DNA from: Mytilus californianus
Lineage: Eukaryota > Mollusca > Bivalvia > Mytilida > Mytilidae
Reading direction: 5' to 3'
Assembly: GCF_021869535.1 (NCBI RefSeq)
Contig: NW_026262690.1
Span: 89,573,995-89,637,994, forward strand
Length of the DNA stretch: 64,000 nt
Shown: positions 10,474-21,674 of the stretch, piece after piece
How positions within the stretch are numbered: position 1 is the first letter of the stretch
Layout of the letters: the number at the start of each line of letters is the position of its first letter
Program-made: the position numbers and the translations under genes
The notes under the pieces: model-generated
What the model was told of the DNA's origin: nothing
The model's database searches: none
The model's input: only the letters and a program-made list of their open reading frames with translations

Positions 10474-13096
10474 ATAAAATGCTCCGCTGGGTGCAGCTTG
10501 ATACGACCGCAGAGGTCGAAACCCTGAACAGTTGGGGCAAGTATGGACACAACATTCAAGCTTGATGCAGCTCTGAATTTGGATTGTGATTAAATATTTG
10601 ACACAGCATAGGTTTCTGACACAGAATGAATGTGGTCTAAGAACTTTAAAAATTTAATTTACCTATTCAAACCATATCATTATCATTTGCTTTTATATAT
10701 AAATCAGAAATAACCAATTTAAAATGGAAAAATTTTAAAGAAAAAAAAAATCCCCCCCCCACAAATTTTTTGAACCCCCTTATGATTCATCATCCCCAAA
10801 CTCAATCCCAGCCTTCCCTTTGTGGTATGGTACCTTGCAGTACAATTTCAGAGAGATCCATACACTTGAACACAAGTTATTGTCTGGAAACTAGAAAAAT
10901 GCTTGTTTTTTGGCCCCAAATTCCTAAACTTTAGGGCATTTACCCCCAAACTCAAACCCAGCTTTCCCTTTGTGATATGGAACCTTGTAGTACAATTTCA
11001 TAAAGATCCATACACTAACACACAAGTTATTGTCCTGAAACTAGAAAAATGCTTGGTTTTTGGCCCTTTTTGGCCCCTAATTCCTAAAATTTTGAGGCAA
11101 TTACCCCAAAATTAATCCCAGCTTTCCCTTTGTGGTATGGTACCTTGCAGTATAATTTCAGAGAGATCCATACCAAGGATCCGGAAATTTTTCCAGACAA
11201 TTTCAGTCATTTTGAGATGTTTGAAAAGTTGGTGCCCCTTTTCAAATTGTCGATGTCAACTTGACTATATTCATAGGATCAACGAACATGACGAACTTGT
11301 ATTGCTGTTTCATCGCATTTACTAAGTAAATGTCTTACCATTACTATGAAGGACAGTTTAGGGAAGGCAACAGTCTAAAATTGAAATGATTTTAATGACT
11401 CAAAATGGTTAATTTCTCAGACATTGCTTACGTTTCTTCCGATTTGACAAAAGTTAAAACCGGAAGTTTGCGATATTTTAAAGTACGAATAATTCCGGAT
11501 TCATTTCCGGGATTTGTTTTGTTTATCAAATTGACAGGAAATCACCGGCTTTTTATGGCTTTTTTATTTTATTACCTTTAAAAGTGTTTGAATATAACAG
11601 ATAATAGTTGCACTCTTTTAATTTAGCATGAAATCAATTTGCATTTTACGATTAAATATTAAATTTGCTGAAGACAATTTCACGCATGCGTATTACATAA
11701 TAAATAAAGCACATGTGTTACTCATGAAAAAATACTTTTTTCTACGTAAATTTAGATTTAATTTTTAAATCAGAATTGATGACTGTCTTTGATGAAAAGT
11801 AAATAAATAATGAATACACTTGTCAGGGAACTTTAATGTTTTAAAGATATTATTCTGAGCTTGTGATCACTGTCAGGTGTGAATTAAAACCACAGGTAAA
11901 AAGTGATAAGCGATCATTAGCCAATGTTTCCCGGAGGCATTGATATAGATATTAGGAGGGCCCTCAGGATTATCAAACTACTGTAGTGGCAGTTTTATTA
12001 CAGGAAAGGGATTATAAACAAAAACAAGTGATCACAAGTGCAAAATGGCGATTAAGAAATCCGATTTCAAACATTGAGTCAATGAAATGACCGAAATTAC
12101 TTATGTAAAAAAATAAAATTTGTCCTAAATCCCAATTACTCGTTTAGGACAAATAGTTTCATCTTAGGACATGACTGGCAAATATGACCGTTTCCGGACC
12201 CTTGATCCATACACTTGAACACAAGTTATTGACTGGTAACTAGAAAAATGCTTGTTTTTTGGCCCCAAATTCCTTAACTTTAGGGCATTTACCCCCAAAC
12301 TCAAACCCAGCTTTCCCTTTGTGATATGGAACCTTGTAGTACAATTTCATAAAGATCCATACACTAACACACAAGTTATTGTCCTGAAACTAGAAAAATG
12401 ATTGGTTTTTGCCCCTTTTTGGCCCCTAATTCCTAAAATTTTGAGGAAATTACCCCCAAAATTAATCCCAGCCTTCCCTTTGTGGTATGGTACCTTGCAA
12501 TACAATTTCAGAGAGATCCATACACTTGAACACAAGTTATTGTCTGAAAACTAGAAAAATGCTTATTTTTGGCCTCTTTTTGGCCCCTTATTCCTAAACG
12601 TTTTGGGCAATTACCCCCAAACTCAATTCAAGCTTTCCCTTTGTGATATGGAACCTTGTAGTACAATTTTAGAAAGATCCATACACTTACACACAAGTTA
12701 TTGTCATGAAACTAGAAAAATGCTTGTTTTTTGCCCCCAATTCCTAAAATTTTGAGGTAATTACCCCCAAAATCAATCCCATCATTCCCTTTGTGATATG
12801 GAACCTTGTGGTACAATGTCAGAGAGATCCATATACTAACACACAAGTTATGTCTGGAAGTTACAAAAATGCTTATTTTTGGCCCCTAATTCCTTAACTA
12901 TTGGTACAATAACCCCCAAAATCAATCCCAACCTTCCTTGTGTGGTATTGAAACTTATGGTAAAATTTCATAGAGATCCATTTGCTTAAACTAAAGTAAG
13001 AGTGCGAAAACCAATGTGTCTTCGGATGACGACGACGACGAAGCCAACGTTATACCAATATACAACTGCAAAAATTTTTTGCGGTCGTATAAAAAT
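10474..13096 (-). mobile_element. TACGACCGC tandem-core element, minus copy, interrupted
   Basis: The left end is ATAAAATGCTCCGCTGGGTG followed by ATACGACCGCAGAGGTCG. The right end is a GACGACGACGACG linker, ATATACAACTGCAAAAA and TTTTGCGGTCGTATAAAA. The core is a series of about 155-bp units containing CCTTGTAGTACAATTTCA, ACACAAGTTATTGTC, TAGAAAAATGCTTG and TTCCTAAA-TTT. Without the nested hAT-like insertion at 11174-12204 the element is about 1.6 kb. It is the reverse orientation of the copies at 38921 and 50341. Confidence 0.8.
11174..12204. mobile_element. hAT-like non-autonomous transposon with 8-bp TSD
   Basis: The ends are CAAGGATCCGGAAA at 11174 and TTTCCGGACCCTTG ending at 12204, inverted repeats matching at 13 of 14 positions. 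Both sides carry ATCCATAC (11166-11173 and 12205-12212), an exact 8-bp duplication of a sequence native to the host repeat unit. Eight-bp duplications are characteristic of the hAT superfamily. The 1031-bp interior has no transposase-like frame. Confidence 0.88.
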
Positions 13097-13589
13097 TTTG
13101 ATAAACTAGACCCTTTTTCTGTCTGCTGTTTATTTAAACAATTTTGACAGCTTCAAAAGTATGATATTTAAGCCAGATTGCCTGTTTTTATGCATTTGTA
13201 AGGCCTATTTCATTCTGCAAAGTATTGATAACACCCTTCGACCAAATAAATTTGTTATACAAACATGACAAAGATGAATGTGGATCGGATTCACATCCTA
13301 GCAAAAAAATTGAGGAGGTCGTTGCATGTCGTTTCAAGCAAAAACTATTAAAATTTAGCCAACACATTTATATAATAATACTGCACAATTATGATGAAAT
13401 AATGTCATCATAAGTGTCTAAATGTGTCAAAACTTGTTAGTTTGTATTTGTCAGGTATTTTTGTCATCAGATGTTTACTATTACTCAATTTAAGTTTCAT
13501 AGAATTAAACGCCCAATATTGACTATTCATGAACCCACTCCTTTCAATAAAGAAAATTGTGAAGGGAGATAATTTATTAAAGCTGGATA
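13097..13589. other. Intergenic stretch, nothing recognised
   Basis: AT-rich sequence with scattered short frames. No gene or repeat was recognised. Confidence 0.4.
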
Positions 13590-13862
13590 GAGCTTACTGA
13601 TTGATTGATTGGTGTTTAATGCCACTTTCAACACTATTGTGTTATTCCATGGCGGTCAATTTTTATTGGTGGAGGAAGCTGTAGTGCTCGGAAAGAACCA
13701 CCAACTTTCTGTAGGAAAACTGAAATTCCTAGTCAATTAAGATTGAAGTTGAGTGCACCTGCCCCGTGCGGGATTTGAACTCACAACCTTAGTGTTGACT
13801 GGCTAGTGATACAGTAGTTGGACTACATTTTTGTACTTGGACTACTAAGACCACGGAGGCCC
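13590..13862 (-). mobile_element. tRNA-derived SINE (family 1), minus copy
   Basis: Read on the minus strand it starts GGGGCCTCCGTGGTCTTAG, carries a B-box-like GGTTGTGAGTTCAAATCCC, then the body CTTCCTCCACCAATAAAAA, and ends in a CCAATCAATCAATCA tail. It matches the plus-strand copy at 51940-52205 across head, body and tail. Target duplications are not clear here. Confidence 0.75.
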
Positions 13863-14149
13863 CTCATAGAGATTATAGAGCCACATCCAGTTATATTTGC
13901 TCAATCTGTACAGATATATATTAATGGGTGGAGGTGTTTGTATGAGCATCAAAGTTAGTAGCTGCATAATCAGTTTGTTGATTGTGGCCATTATCTGGTA
14001 GAAGATGTAGAAATATAACCCGAATAATTCAATCCCTCTCCTTAATCGACCCTGCCAATCTTGAGAGCCTGAACTCATTTCATGATAAAAAAGTGTCAAG
14101 AATCCTGGATTGACGCTCTCTGTACCAGCGAGCAAATCAATCCCGAGAT

Positions 14150-15600
14150 CATTCCAAATGATTAATTGATAATTTTGAAATCACTAGGCTTTCAGGCATT
14201 TATACAGCCATTGTAGAGCAGCAGAATATAACGAATGAATTATTCCAGTTATTAGAAGTACAGAACCTGTCTAATATCTCTTTTGATTCACATAGGAAGT
14301 TCGGGAGTTTACTGTGGATATCAGATACAAATTAACTACTACATACAAACCATCTGAGTACACTCAGAGTTTAAAGTTAATATCATTTTTCTTCTATTCA
14401 AATTCATAAATTCTATCATCTAAATTTGTCATCTTCAAAATTGTTGTTATTTTTGCAATTTATAGCAGACTACATTTTTGTTTGCCGCCATCTTGAAAGC
14501 GTCTGTCAGCGCATGGTATATATTTTTACGATAAATGTGACATTTCTAAACGTTTTTCACTTTGAGAAAACTGTTAACTTATTGCAACATAGTCTCTCTT
14601 TAAGGATGACAACATACAATTACAATGTCATGTCAAAAAGTACACATTTCATGACAAAAATCGACAATGTGTACATTTTGTCATAGCAGCCGACATTGTC
14701 ACATAAAAAGTAAATTATATCGTAGATATCGCAAATATGAAATTGATTTCATCGTCAATATGACAGACAACTTATTAATCTGTAACTACCCGACTCCAAA
14801 TATTCATTCTGTCTCTTTTCGGGTGATTTTTCTGCTCTTTTTCGAGTCGCCATTGTCGGGCACCTGCAACTCGTCTGCTTTTACCTCATTCCTTGTGGAA
14901 CATTTTGCTATTTTAAAAAAAATATTGCACTTATTTTAACAAACAATAAATTGATAATTTTCAAATGGTTTTATTTGAAATTATATGGGATTTTATGATT
15001 TTTTTAAACTTGCTGAAGAAATTCTATGCAAGAAAATTAGTCACGTGATTATCTGTCAAAATGGCGCAGAGAGATGGAGATACTCGATATCGTCTGAAGG
15101 AAACTATCAATAATTTAGATTGACTTACTGATACATTTTAGTGGCAAAAGTTAATTCAGTGATATAGGTATAACAAGACATATGTATCACCCGTGGCTTT
15201 ACAATTTGAATGTCTTACTTCGGAAACAATGCTTTAATCTCCTGAAGTCGCCTTTCGCTGTCCTCAGCATCTCAATCCCTGATTATCAATTTCATCGTTG
15301 ATTTCGGCAATTATAATTAATATAGCTGTTTATACCTTAGAATTGTATTATGAGTACAGACCAGTACAACTGAAAAAATTAAGGCATGGCCTAAAAAAGA
15401 TCTATGATTTAAAAATGAATCTTGGTTTGTATCTCAGAAAACTAAAAATCTGTTTAACAGTTTCACTAAGTATAATCAGCCACAAGAAACTTCAAGAAGA
15501 AAAAAATAGTTTATATACTTTTAAAACAAATCATTTTATAGAAACAATTAAATGAATTACAGTTGATTTATACAATATGAACAATCGTGGGTATATAAGC
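14150..15600. other. Unassigned intergenic stretch with ATGGCG motifs
   Basis: No gene was established. It contains a YY1-like AAGATGGCGGC on the minus strand (about 14484-14494) and, on the plus strand, a CACGTGATTATCTGTC segment followed by AAAATGGCGCAG (about 15041-15070). The plus ATG at 15061 opens only 20 codons with no good donor. Candidate promoter or 5' UTR territory for either flanking gene. Confidence 0.35.
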
Positions 15601-16176
15601 AGTCAGGGGACTTACTTAAATGAGTGATTTTCTAAATCACTGATTCAAGTAACATTATGTCCATAAAGGTTGATAGGATGACCAGGTCATGTCAGGTGAT
15701 GACCTTGTACTGAATCTAGGGTAATGACATAAAAATCACTTCTTTAAGAATCATTATTTTAATAACCCCCACTAATTTCAATCCCTCCCCCCAAACAGTG
15801 AAATTTTGATCGCGAACAGTAGAATTTTATTACATAATCTGTAAGATGAAACCTTGGATTTTACAGGAAAAATACTCCCACTGCTGGGAAAAATTTGTTA
15901 AGAAAGTATCAGTTCATTATGTAAAGCCATTATTATAACATTTTTTTCAACTAAAATAGAATTTGCAGGTAAATGATTGCATCAAAGGCATAAACCTTGC
16001 TACTTAAAAGAAGCAAAAAATTCATTTTTTTCAATTTTACTAATGAAAAGATATTATATATAAACCTGTGTTTAAAATTTTGGTAAAACTACAAAATCAC
16101 AATTTGTGACAAAACTTCGAATTTGCTACTTAAATAAGTGATTTAAAAATCACTTATTTAAATAAGTCCCCTGACT
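15601..16176. mobile_element. 576-bp inverted-repeat element with compound palindromic ends
   Basis: The left end AGTCAGGGGACTTACTTAAA and the right end (reverse complement AGTCAGGGGACTTATTTAAA) agree over about 50 bp. Each arm also contains its own hairpin (AGTGATTT...AAATCACT). The interior is AT-rich and non-coding. No clear target duplication. Confidence 0.8.
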
Positions 16177-16189
16177 GATGAGCTAAACT

Positions 16190-16830
16190 TTGACGAAAAA
16201 TTTTATCAGATCCATCACAATCACGTCTCAGTCCTTACAGCTGAAAGGATGTGCTAGGTCAGCTCCACTTTACCCACTATCTACGATGTTGGTTTACTGA
16301 TAGATGGATCAACGACACACTACTCTCGATGACAGAAACCAATCCAACGCTGTACAGTACGTTGTATAAACTTCAAGTTTTGCGTAAATACCAGCATTAG
16401 CATATGGTCTGTAACACCCATTATGGGGGACATATTATGCCGACTGACGTCTGAGGGTCTGTATCGTAGGTGTTGGATAATGGACCGCCATTTCACTGTC
16501 TTACGACTTTAGTCCTGATAAAGCTTCCTGTCATCGTTATTACTATATCCGAGACTCATCGACCAGTACTTCATCATGGTGGTTAGTGGGCTGCCAAGCT
16601 GACCAACCTGGCCCTGAAAGCAGCGGTTGTGAAGGCAGTAATCAACAACAAAATAGTTAACAAACCAAAAAGATCTTACCAAAACCAAAATGGCGGCTGT
16701 CCTTTCCAACTTTCCATCGTCACGCATGAAAATATTTAAACGTTCACCAAACGCCTTCGGGCACAAAGCCGACGGTGTGAGGGCTGTTAAGCCAGTCAAG
16801 GTCGTTAAACACTTCCATCATCAATATGAA
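16190..16830. promoter_or_regulatory. CpG-richer patch, candidate promoter or first exon
   Basis: Base composition changes here: CpG dinucleotides are frequent at 16440-16560 and 16690-16800, unlike the surrounding sequence. On the plus strand AAAATGGCGGCT at about 16692-16703 is a YY1-type start-site motif opening a 50-codon frame. On the minus strand the same segment ends in a strong donor (TTTTG|GTAAGA at 16680), which could belong to a 5' exon of the minus-strand gene. The calls are alternatives and neither is proven. Confidence 0.3.
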
Positions 16831-19769
16831 CAAAATAGTTAATGTATTATCTTATTAAAATTATCATTGATAATAAAAAAAAAAACCTCAACATTCCCTA
16901 TTTTCTTGAACAAATGTGCATTTTCTGCTATAAGTTAAATTCACTTTAATGAGCATAAATTTTAAAAAAAAAGCAATTTATAATGCATGAATTTAATGCA
17001 TGTTTCATTTGAAATAATTAATAATTTCTTGACACTAAGGCCAATAATAAAAAATATGTTTGTTTGCCCATCATCTTAGATGTGGGTAGGTAGGTAGGCA
17101 AATCGTTTTATTTTATTAAAATAAAAAGTAATTTGTAAAAAATTTATCAAGATGGAAGAAATGGTATACAGTTTACATGCTGGTACATTGTATATCACTA
17201 AAGATTGGAATTTTAATTTACTTGCCAAATTTTAGATTTTTTTACTAAAAATCAGACATTTTTGATTAGTGCTTTTCTAGAAAAAAAATTCTTAGGGGGT
17301 TGGAAATGGCAGATAAAAACTGGTGTACAACCAAGTTAATGCAAAGAAAGAAAAATCCATTATAAAAAATACATAATTCTGTGTACATTGGTGATTGCAT
17401 TCAACTGAGAAACTGTGTAAATCTTTTAAATTATGTTTATAGAATATTTTGTCAGGAGTTTTTTTGTCTGAAAGTCATTTTTTTTTATATATTTAACATT
17501 AATCTTGTGGTACTTATTTTTGTAATTGTCAAATTGATACATGTAGCAAGGTAGCCGTCTGGCATTGAATGGAACTACTGCCAACGTTATTATGACCTAT
17601 GAAAATCATTTATGACAATTTATATCAGTATGCATCTCGTAAAAGCAGACACTGAGTGCAAAGCAGGCTGCCTAAATCCTTTAAAATTGTGATACAAGTA
17701 AATTTCTGGACAGCCTGTTAAAAGAGACTTTTAGCTGGTTAGGTAATCCTTTCATTTAGGTTATCACCCTTTAAATATATTTCTATCTCCAAAGTGAGGT
17801 ATTATTTTCAGGTCAATAAAATACAATAGGAAAAGGAACCCAAAGAAAGAATAATATTCAATTTTCAGGAATACAGAACTTCATAAATGCATGGTTGTGT
17901 TTTGTGTAATAAATTATAAAAATCAGTTGCATTTTGTACAACAATTGGGCATGAAATTAAAACTACAAGGCCATCAATTTAGGGACAATAAGCACTCAAA
18001 GGAATACTGGGATTAATTTCCCTAATCAATTCAGACAAAATCTTGAAATATCTTATATGTATACACAATCATAAAAGTCATCATGGTCATAATAAAACTA
18101 AAGCATCTGCTTATATGACTACTATCACTTGTATGTTATTGTACTTGAAAATTGACATCTATGGTCAGCGATTAGGTAAGAAAATTGATACTTAGTGAAC
18201 TACAATGGAACAGCAAATATTGAGTCTTCAAAAGCATCACTTTCAAGAGACTATCTATCCATAGGCAGTGCACACATTGATATTAAAATTAATCTCTCAG
18301 TATATTCAATGTTGAACATCACCAATTTTTCAACATGACCCTCAGACCTTAAGAAAATCAATCAGAAAAACATCATGTTGGACAGCTGTTTGAGTTGTGT
18401 TTTAGACACAAGAATATTTTTATTACAATTTATTTCTGAAAACATTCTTTGAGAAGACATTCTTTACTGCTCGGTAGTGGGATACAAAAATATGACGAAA
18501 GTTCTAACTTGAAAAAAAATTGGGCAGCACTCCCCTAGGAAATATGCATTTACATCCCCTACCATATAAATCCAAGGCCAAACAGATAGGAATCGAGAAA
18601 GAAAATGATAGGTGTGGGGCAGGTTCATTTATAAAACATGAAACAATACACCTTATCATGCTTATCGTGCCTATAAAGAATATACAAAAAGTAGAATACA
18701 AACCTTCAATATTCTTGTCCTCATATATGTCATGTATGTTCCAATTTCCTAATGAACAAACTCCATAATACTCTTGAAACTATTCTGTTACGGGTTACAG
18801 GGGATGTGGTAAGAAACGCAGGCATTTTCAAGTCCAAGTTGCCTCACATTTGTGAAACCTCGTTTACACGAATCTATAACCTCTTAATGTGTCTTCATGC
18901 AAGCCAAAGTATTCAACTGTTGTGTTTATTTCAATCTTCATTTTCTGAGGAAAAGCCCTTAAATAAAATCGTTAAAAACAACACAGCTCGCAGCTTTCTC
19001 TCAGACAGAAAAAATATTTAACCTTCAGACTTTCGATGAAACAATGAACAGATAAAGCCTCCTCTCACCATTATTCATAGAAACTCATACATTTTTTATT
19101 TTTTTCTTGTTATTTATTTGTTTGTTTATTTTTTAAGGTGATTTTTTTTCGAAAATTAGTGCATTTTCATGGCTTGTTCCATGTTTTTAGAATACATCGG
19201 AACACAACAGACTTTTCTAACATCTCTACCTACTGACACAAAGCTTTCCGAATGACTGAACAATGCATCACTCAGAAGTTTGAAAACACGGATGATTAAC
19301 ATTCATCCAGGAAAATCATTTCTGGCATTGATCAAAATGGTTATTCTAATAGTAAGGTGCATGACAGACAAAATAAATAAAAAAAGATATTTTTTTAGAT
19401 ATTACAATTAAATTTTTGGGGTCAGGCCATTTTTTCCAGATCGGTCAGAGATAGGCAAACAAATTTATTTTTTTTAGGTATAATTTGTTTTCTGGAAGCT
19501 AAATTTGTCTTAAAAAGGTTCTTGTCTGTAATTAATGAGTCCCTTTTTAAATGGTCAATAAATGGTCATTCTTATTGACAAAGCAATGGCAAGATATTAT
19601 GTATTTTGAATGGATAATAGACCAGCTTCGTTTAAAGATAAACAAATACATCTGAAAAAAAATGTTTTATAAATTGTAAGGAAAAATGGCTTCCCTAAGC
19701 CATTTCAATATTGTAATTAAATATTACTAGTATCATATTAATTATTATTTATTTCTTTTGTTAAACTGC
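16831..19769. other. Intergenic, no gene recognised
   Basis: About 2.9 kb of AT-rich sequence. Short frames at 18500-19020 show no family signature. It may contain non-coding first exons of EHBP1, because the first coding exon is preceded by an acceptor. Nothing was assigned. Confidence 0.4.
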
Positions 19770-20240
19770 ATATAATTATCTCGTCGTAGATACCAGGCTT
19801 AAAATTTTGTATGCTATACGCTTGTTTTGTCTACAAAAGACTCATCAGTGACACTCGGATCAAAAAAGTTAAAAGGCCAAATAAAGTTAAGAAGTTGAAG
19901 AACATTGAGGACCCAAAATTATGGATTCCCAGGATAAAGTTGGGACGTCAGTATACTATTCCCAGGATAAAACTGGGACGTCAGTATACTATTCCCAGGA
20001 TAAAGGTATACTTTCCAAGGAGATTTCAAATATGGGATGAAAAAACAGCTTAGAGATAAGTTAATCTATTCCCGGGTTGAAAATCCTTAGTATTTTGAAA
20101 TATTCAATGTTTTGTTTACAGTTAATTTATAATTATGATCATATCATTGATAATTCATGTCAACACCGAAGTGCTTACTGCTGTGTTGGGGAGGAATCTT
20201 CCACAAGCAGTGGCTTCAATCCAGTGGTTGTAAATAAAAT
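19770..20240. repeat. Dispersed mussel repeat with CATCAGTGACACTC motif
   Basis: The segment ACAAAAGACTCATCAGTGAC, followed by AAAGTTAAGAAGTTGAAGAA, AATCCTTAG, and GTCAACACCGAAGTGCTTAC and AGCAGTGGCTTCAATCCAGT, matches in order a dispersed sequence I know from many mussel transcripts and genomic clones. Small open frames inside (19811-20053, 20077-20289) are therefore shadows of a repeat. Function unknown. Confidence 0.6.
19924..20012. repeat. 33-bp tandem repeat, 2.7 copies
   Basis: The units begin ATTCCCAGGATAAA and contain GGGACGTCAGTATACT. They are embedded in the dispersed repeat at 19770-20240 and represent a local expansion. Confidence 0.85.
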
Positions 20241-20524
20241 CATGAAAACCGCTCATGCTAAGGCACATGCTAGTCAAAGATGTGAATGAATGCAGAAATA
20301 TGAAGATAGAAATGTTACTGTCAAATGTAGGTAGATTGATAACAACTGCATAACAGTGAACTTCCTCCCTTAAACATATTGAGGCTATTGGAAATAAATG
20401 GATGCAAAGTGGTTAAATAGTTGGCACCTCTGACAGGGCAAACAAAACAATACCTATACCTACTGGTAGCTGCCTAATAATTTCCACTATTATAAAATGG
20501 TGGAAAATTGTGCATAAATATTTT

Positions 20525-20965
20525 ATGATGCCCCCGACGAGGGGGTATAAAGTTTTACCCTTGTCCATCTGTACGTCCGTCCATACGTCTGTACATCTGT
20601 ACATCCCTATGTCCCAAAATTGGTTTTGTTCTCTATTTTTAGTTTGCCTCAACCATTTATGTTATGAAACTTATCCACAATGCTTATTACCACAAAACAC
20701 AGATCAAATTTGAATTTTGGTAGCGTCACTTTTACCATTCTAGAGTTGTGCCCTTTACAAATGGAAAATTCCTTAAATTTTTTCGTTTCTGGTCTCTAAC
20801 TTAAGTTTGCTGCAACCAAATGTTATGCAACTTATACACAATGCTTAATACCACAAAACTCAGATCAAGTATGAATTTGGGTTGTGTCACTTTTACCATT
20901 CTTGAGTTATGTCCCTTTATAATGTTATATGCAAGCGGGGGCATTGTCTGTCCCATGGACAAATT
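20525..20965. repeat. ATGCCCCCG tandem-core element, 2 units
   Basis: It starts with an ATGCCCCCGACGAGGGGGTA hairpin, then a CGTCCGTCCATACGTC linker, then two units of about 170 bp containing AGTTTGCC(T)CAACCA, ATGTTATG(A/C)AACTTAT and TTTTACCATTCT. It ends GCAAGCGGGGGCATTGTCTG, CCCATGGACAAATTCC. The same family occurs at 40945 and 54456. Confidence 0.75.
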
Positions 20966-21552
20966 CCATATTTATTTTTTAAGTTTTTAACTTGTTTCAA
21001 CCAGAGAAACAGTCTGACTTTAACAGTGCTTGTTTAAAAATGGCAAAACTTTTGTTATGGTATTCACTACAAAAAAGGGTCATTTGAGTTTGTGGAAACA
21101 CATTTTTTTAAGGCCTGATATAAATTTTAGAAGCCTGTCTGTCCAACATATTATTGTATATTAGAATAGAAATCTAAAGATGAATTGTATTTGATAATTT
21201 TTTGTCATTTTGATAATTTTAACATGTTTAACGAAAAGTTTTAAAATTACATTCTTGAAAAGTATACTAACATGACTAATAACCCATTTCTTAGAATGCA
21301 TCCAAGATATTATAAACAGTAATCATAATTAAGCAAAATTTGCATTTTCCAGTCTTTAGTTATAGCACTGCCTTAGAAAAACACTAACTGTTTGTCAAAA
21401 GTTAGGTGGATGAATATTTCACTGTACCTTAGTACGTTCTGAATATTATTCTTCCTGTTTACACTTTTATCAGGCAAGACAAAGAAATTATATGTATTAT
21501 TATTATTTCCTTGGTCAGGATGTTATAATTAACTTCCTCCTTGCATTTTTAG

Positions 21553-21674
21553 AATGGGAAATAATTAACAATAATGAGTGTTTGGAAAAGACTCCAGAGA
21601 GTAGGGAAGTCTGCATCTAAGTTCCAGTTTACTGCATCATACCAGGAATTAGAAGTGGAATGTACAAAGAAATG
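21553..21674 (+). CDS. EHBP1: EHBP1 first coding exon (with 21 nt of 5' UTR)
   Basis: The acceptor CTCCTTGCATTTTTAG ends at 21552; coding starts at ATG 21574. The product begins [19 protein letters not shown], the strongly conserved start of EHBP1-family C2 domains. The donor is TG|GTAAGA. A short upstream frame, ATG GGA AAT AAT TAA (21554-21568), lies just before the start codon. Confidence 0.93.

Noticed and set aside
11680-11695. CACGCATGCGTATT, an NRF1-like promoter motif
   Set aside because: It lies inside the hAT-like transposon, so it is not evidence for a host promoter.
15061-15123. Plus-strand ATGGCGCAG opening a 20-residue peptide
   Set aside because: No donor before the stop and no family similarity; the motif alone is not a gene.
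16170-16195. CTGATGAG...CGAAA, the core of a hammerhead ribozyme
   Set aside because: Stem II pairs poorly and no stem III or cleavage context follows. The CTGATGA arises at the border of the 15601-16176 element. Mussel genomes do carry hammerheads, but this is not a convincing one.
16509-16799. 96-residue minus-strand frame with a possible 66-nt internal intron
   Set aside because: No family similarity was recognised, and the opposite strand is equally open. Kept only as part of a candidate promoter/first-exon patch.
20077-20289. 70-residue Cys-containing open frame resembling a small secreted peptide
   Set aside because: The DNA matches a dispersed mussel repeat over its whole length; the frame is a shadow of that repeat and lacks a proper signal peptide and cysteine pattern.
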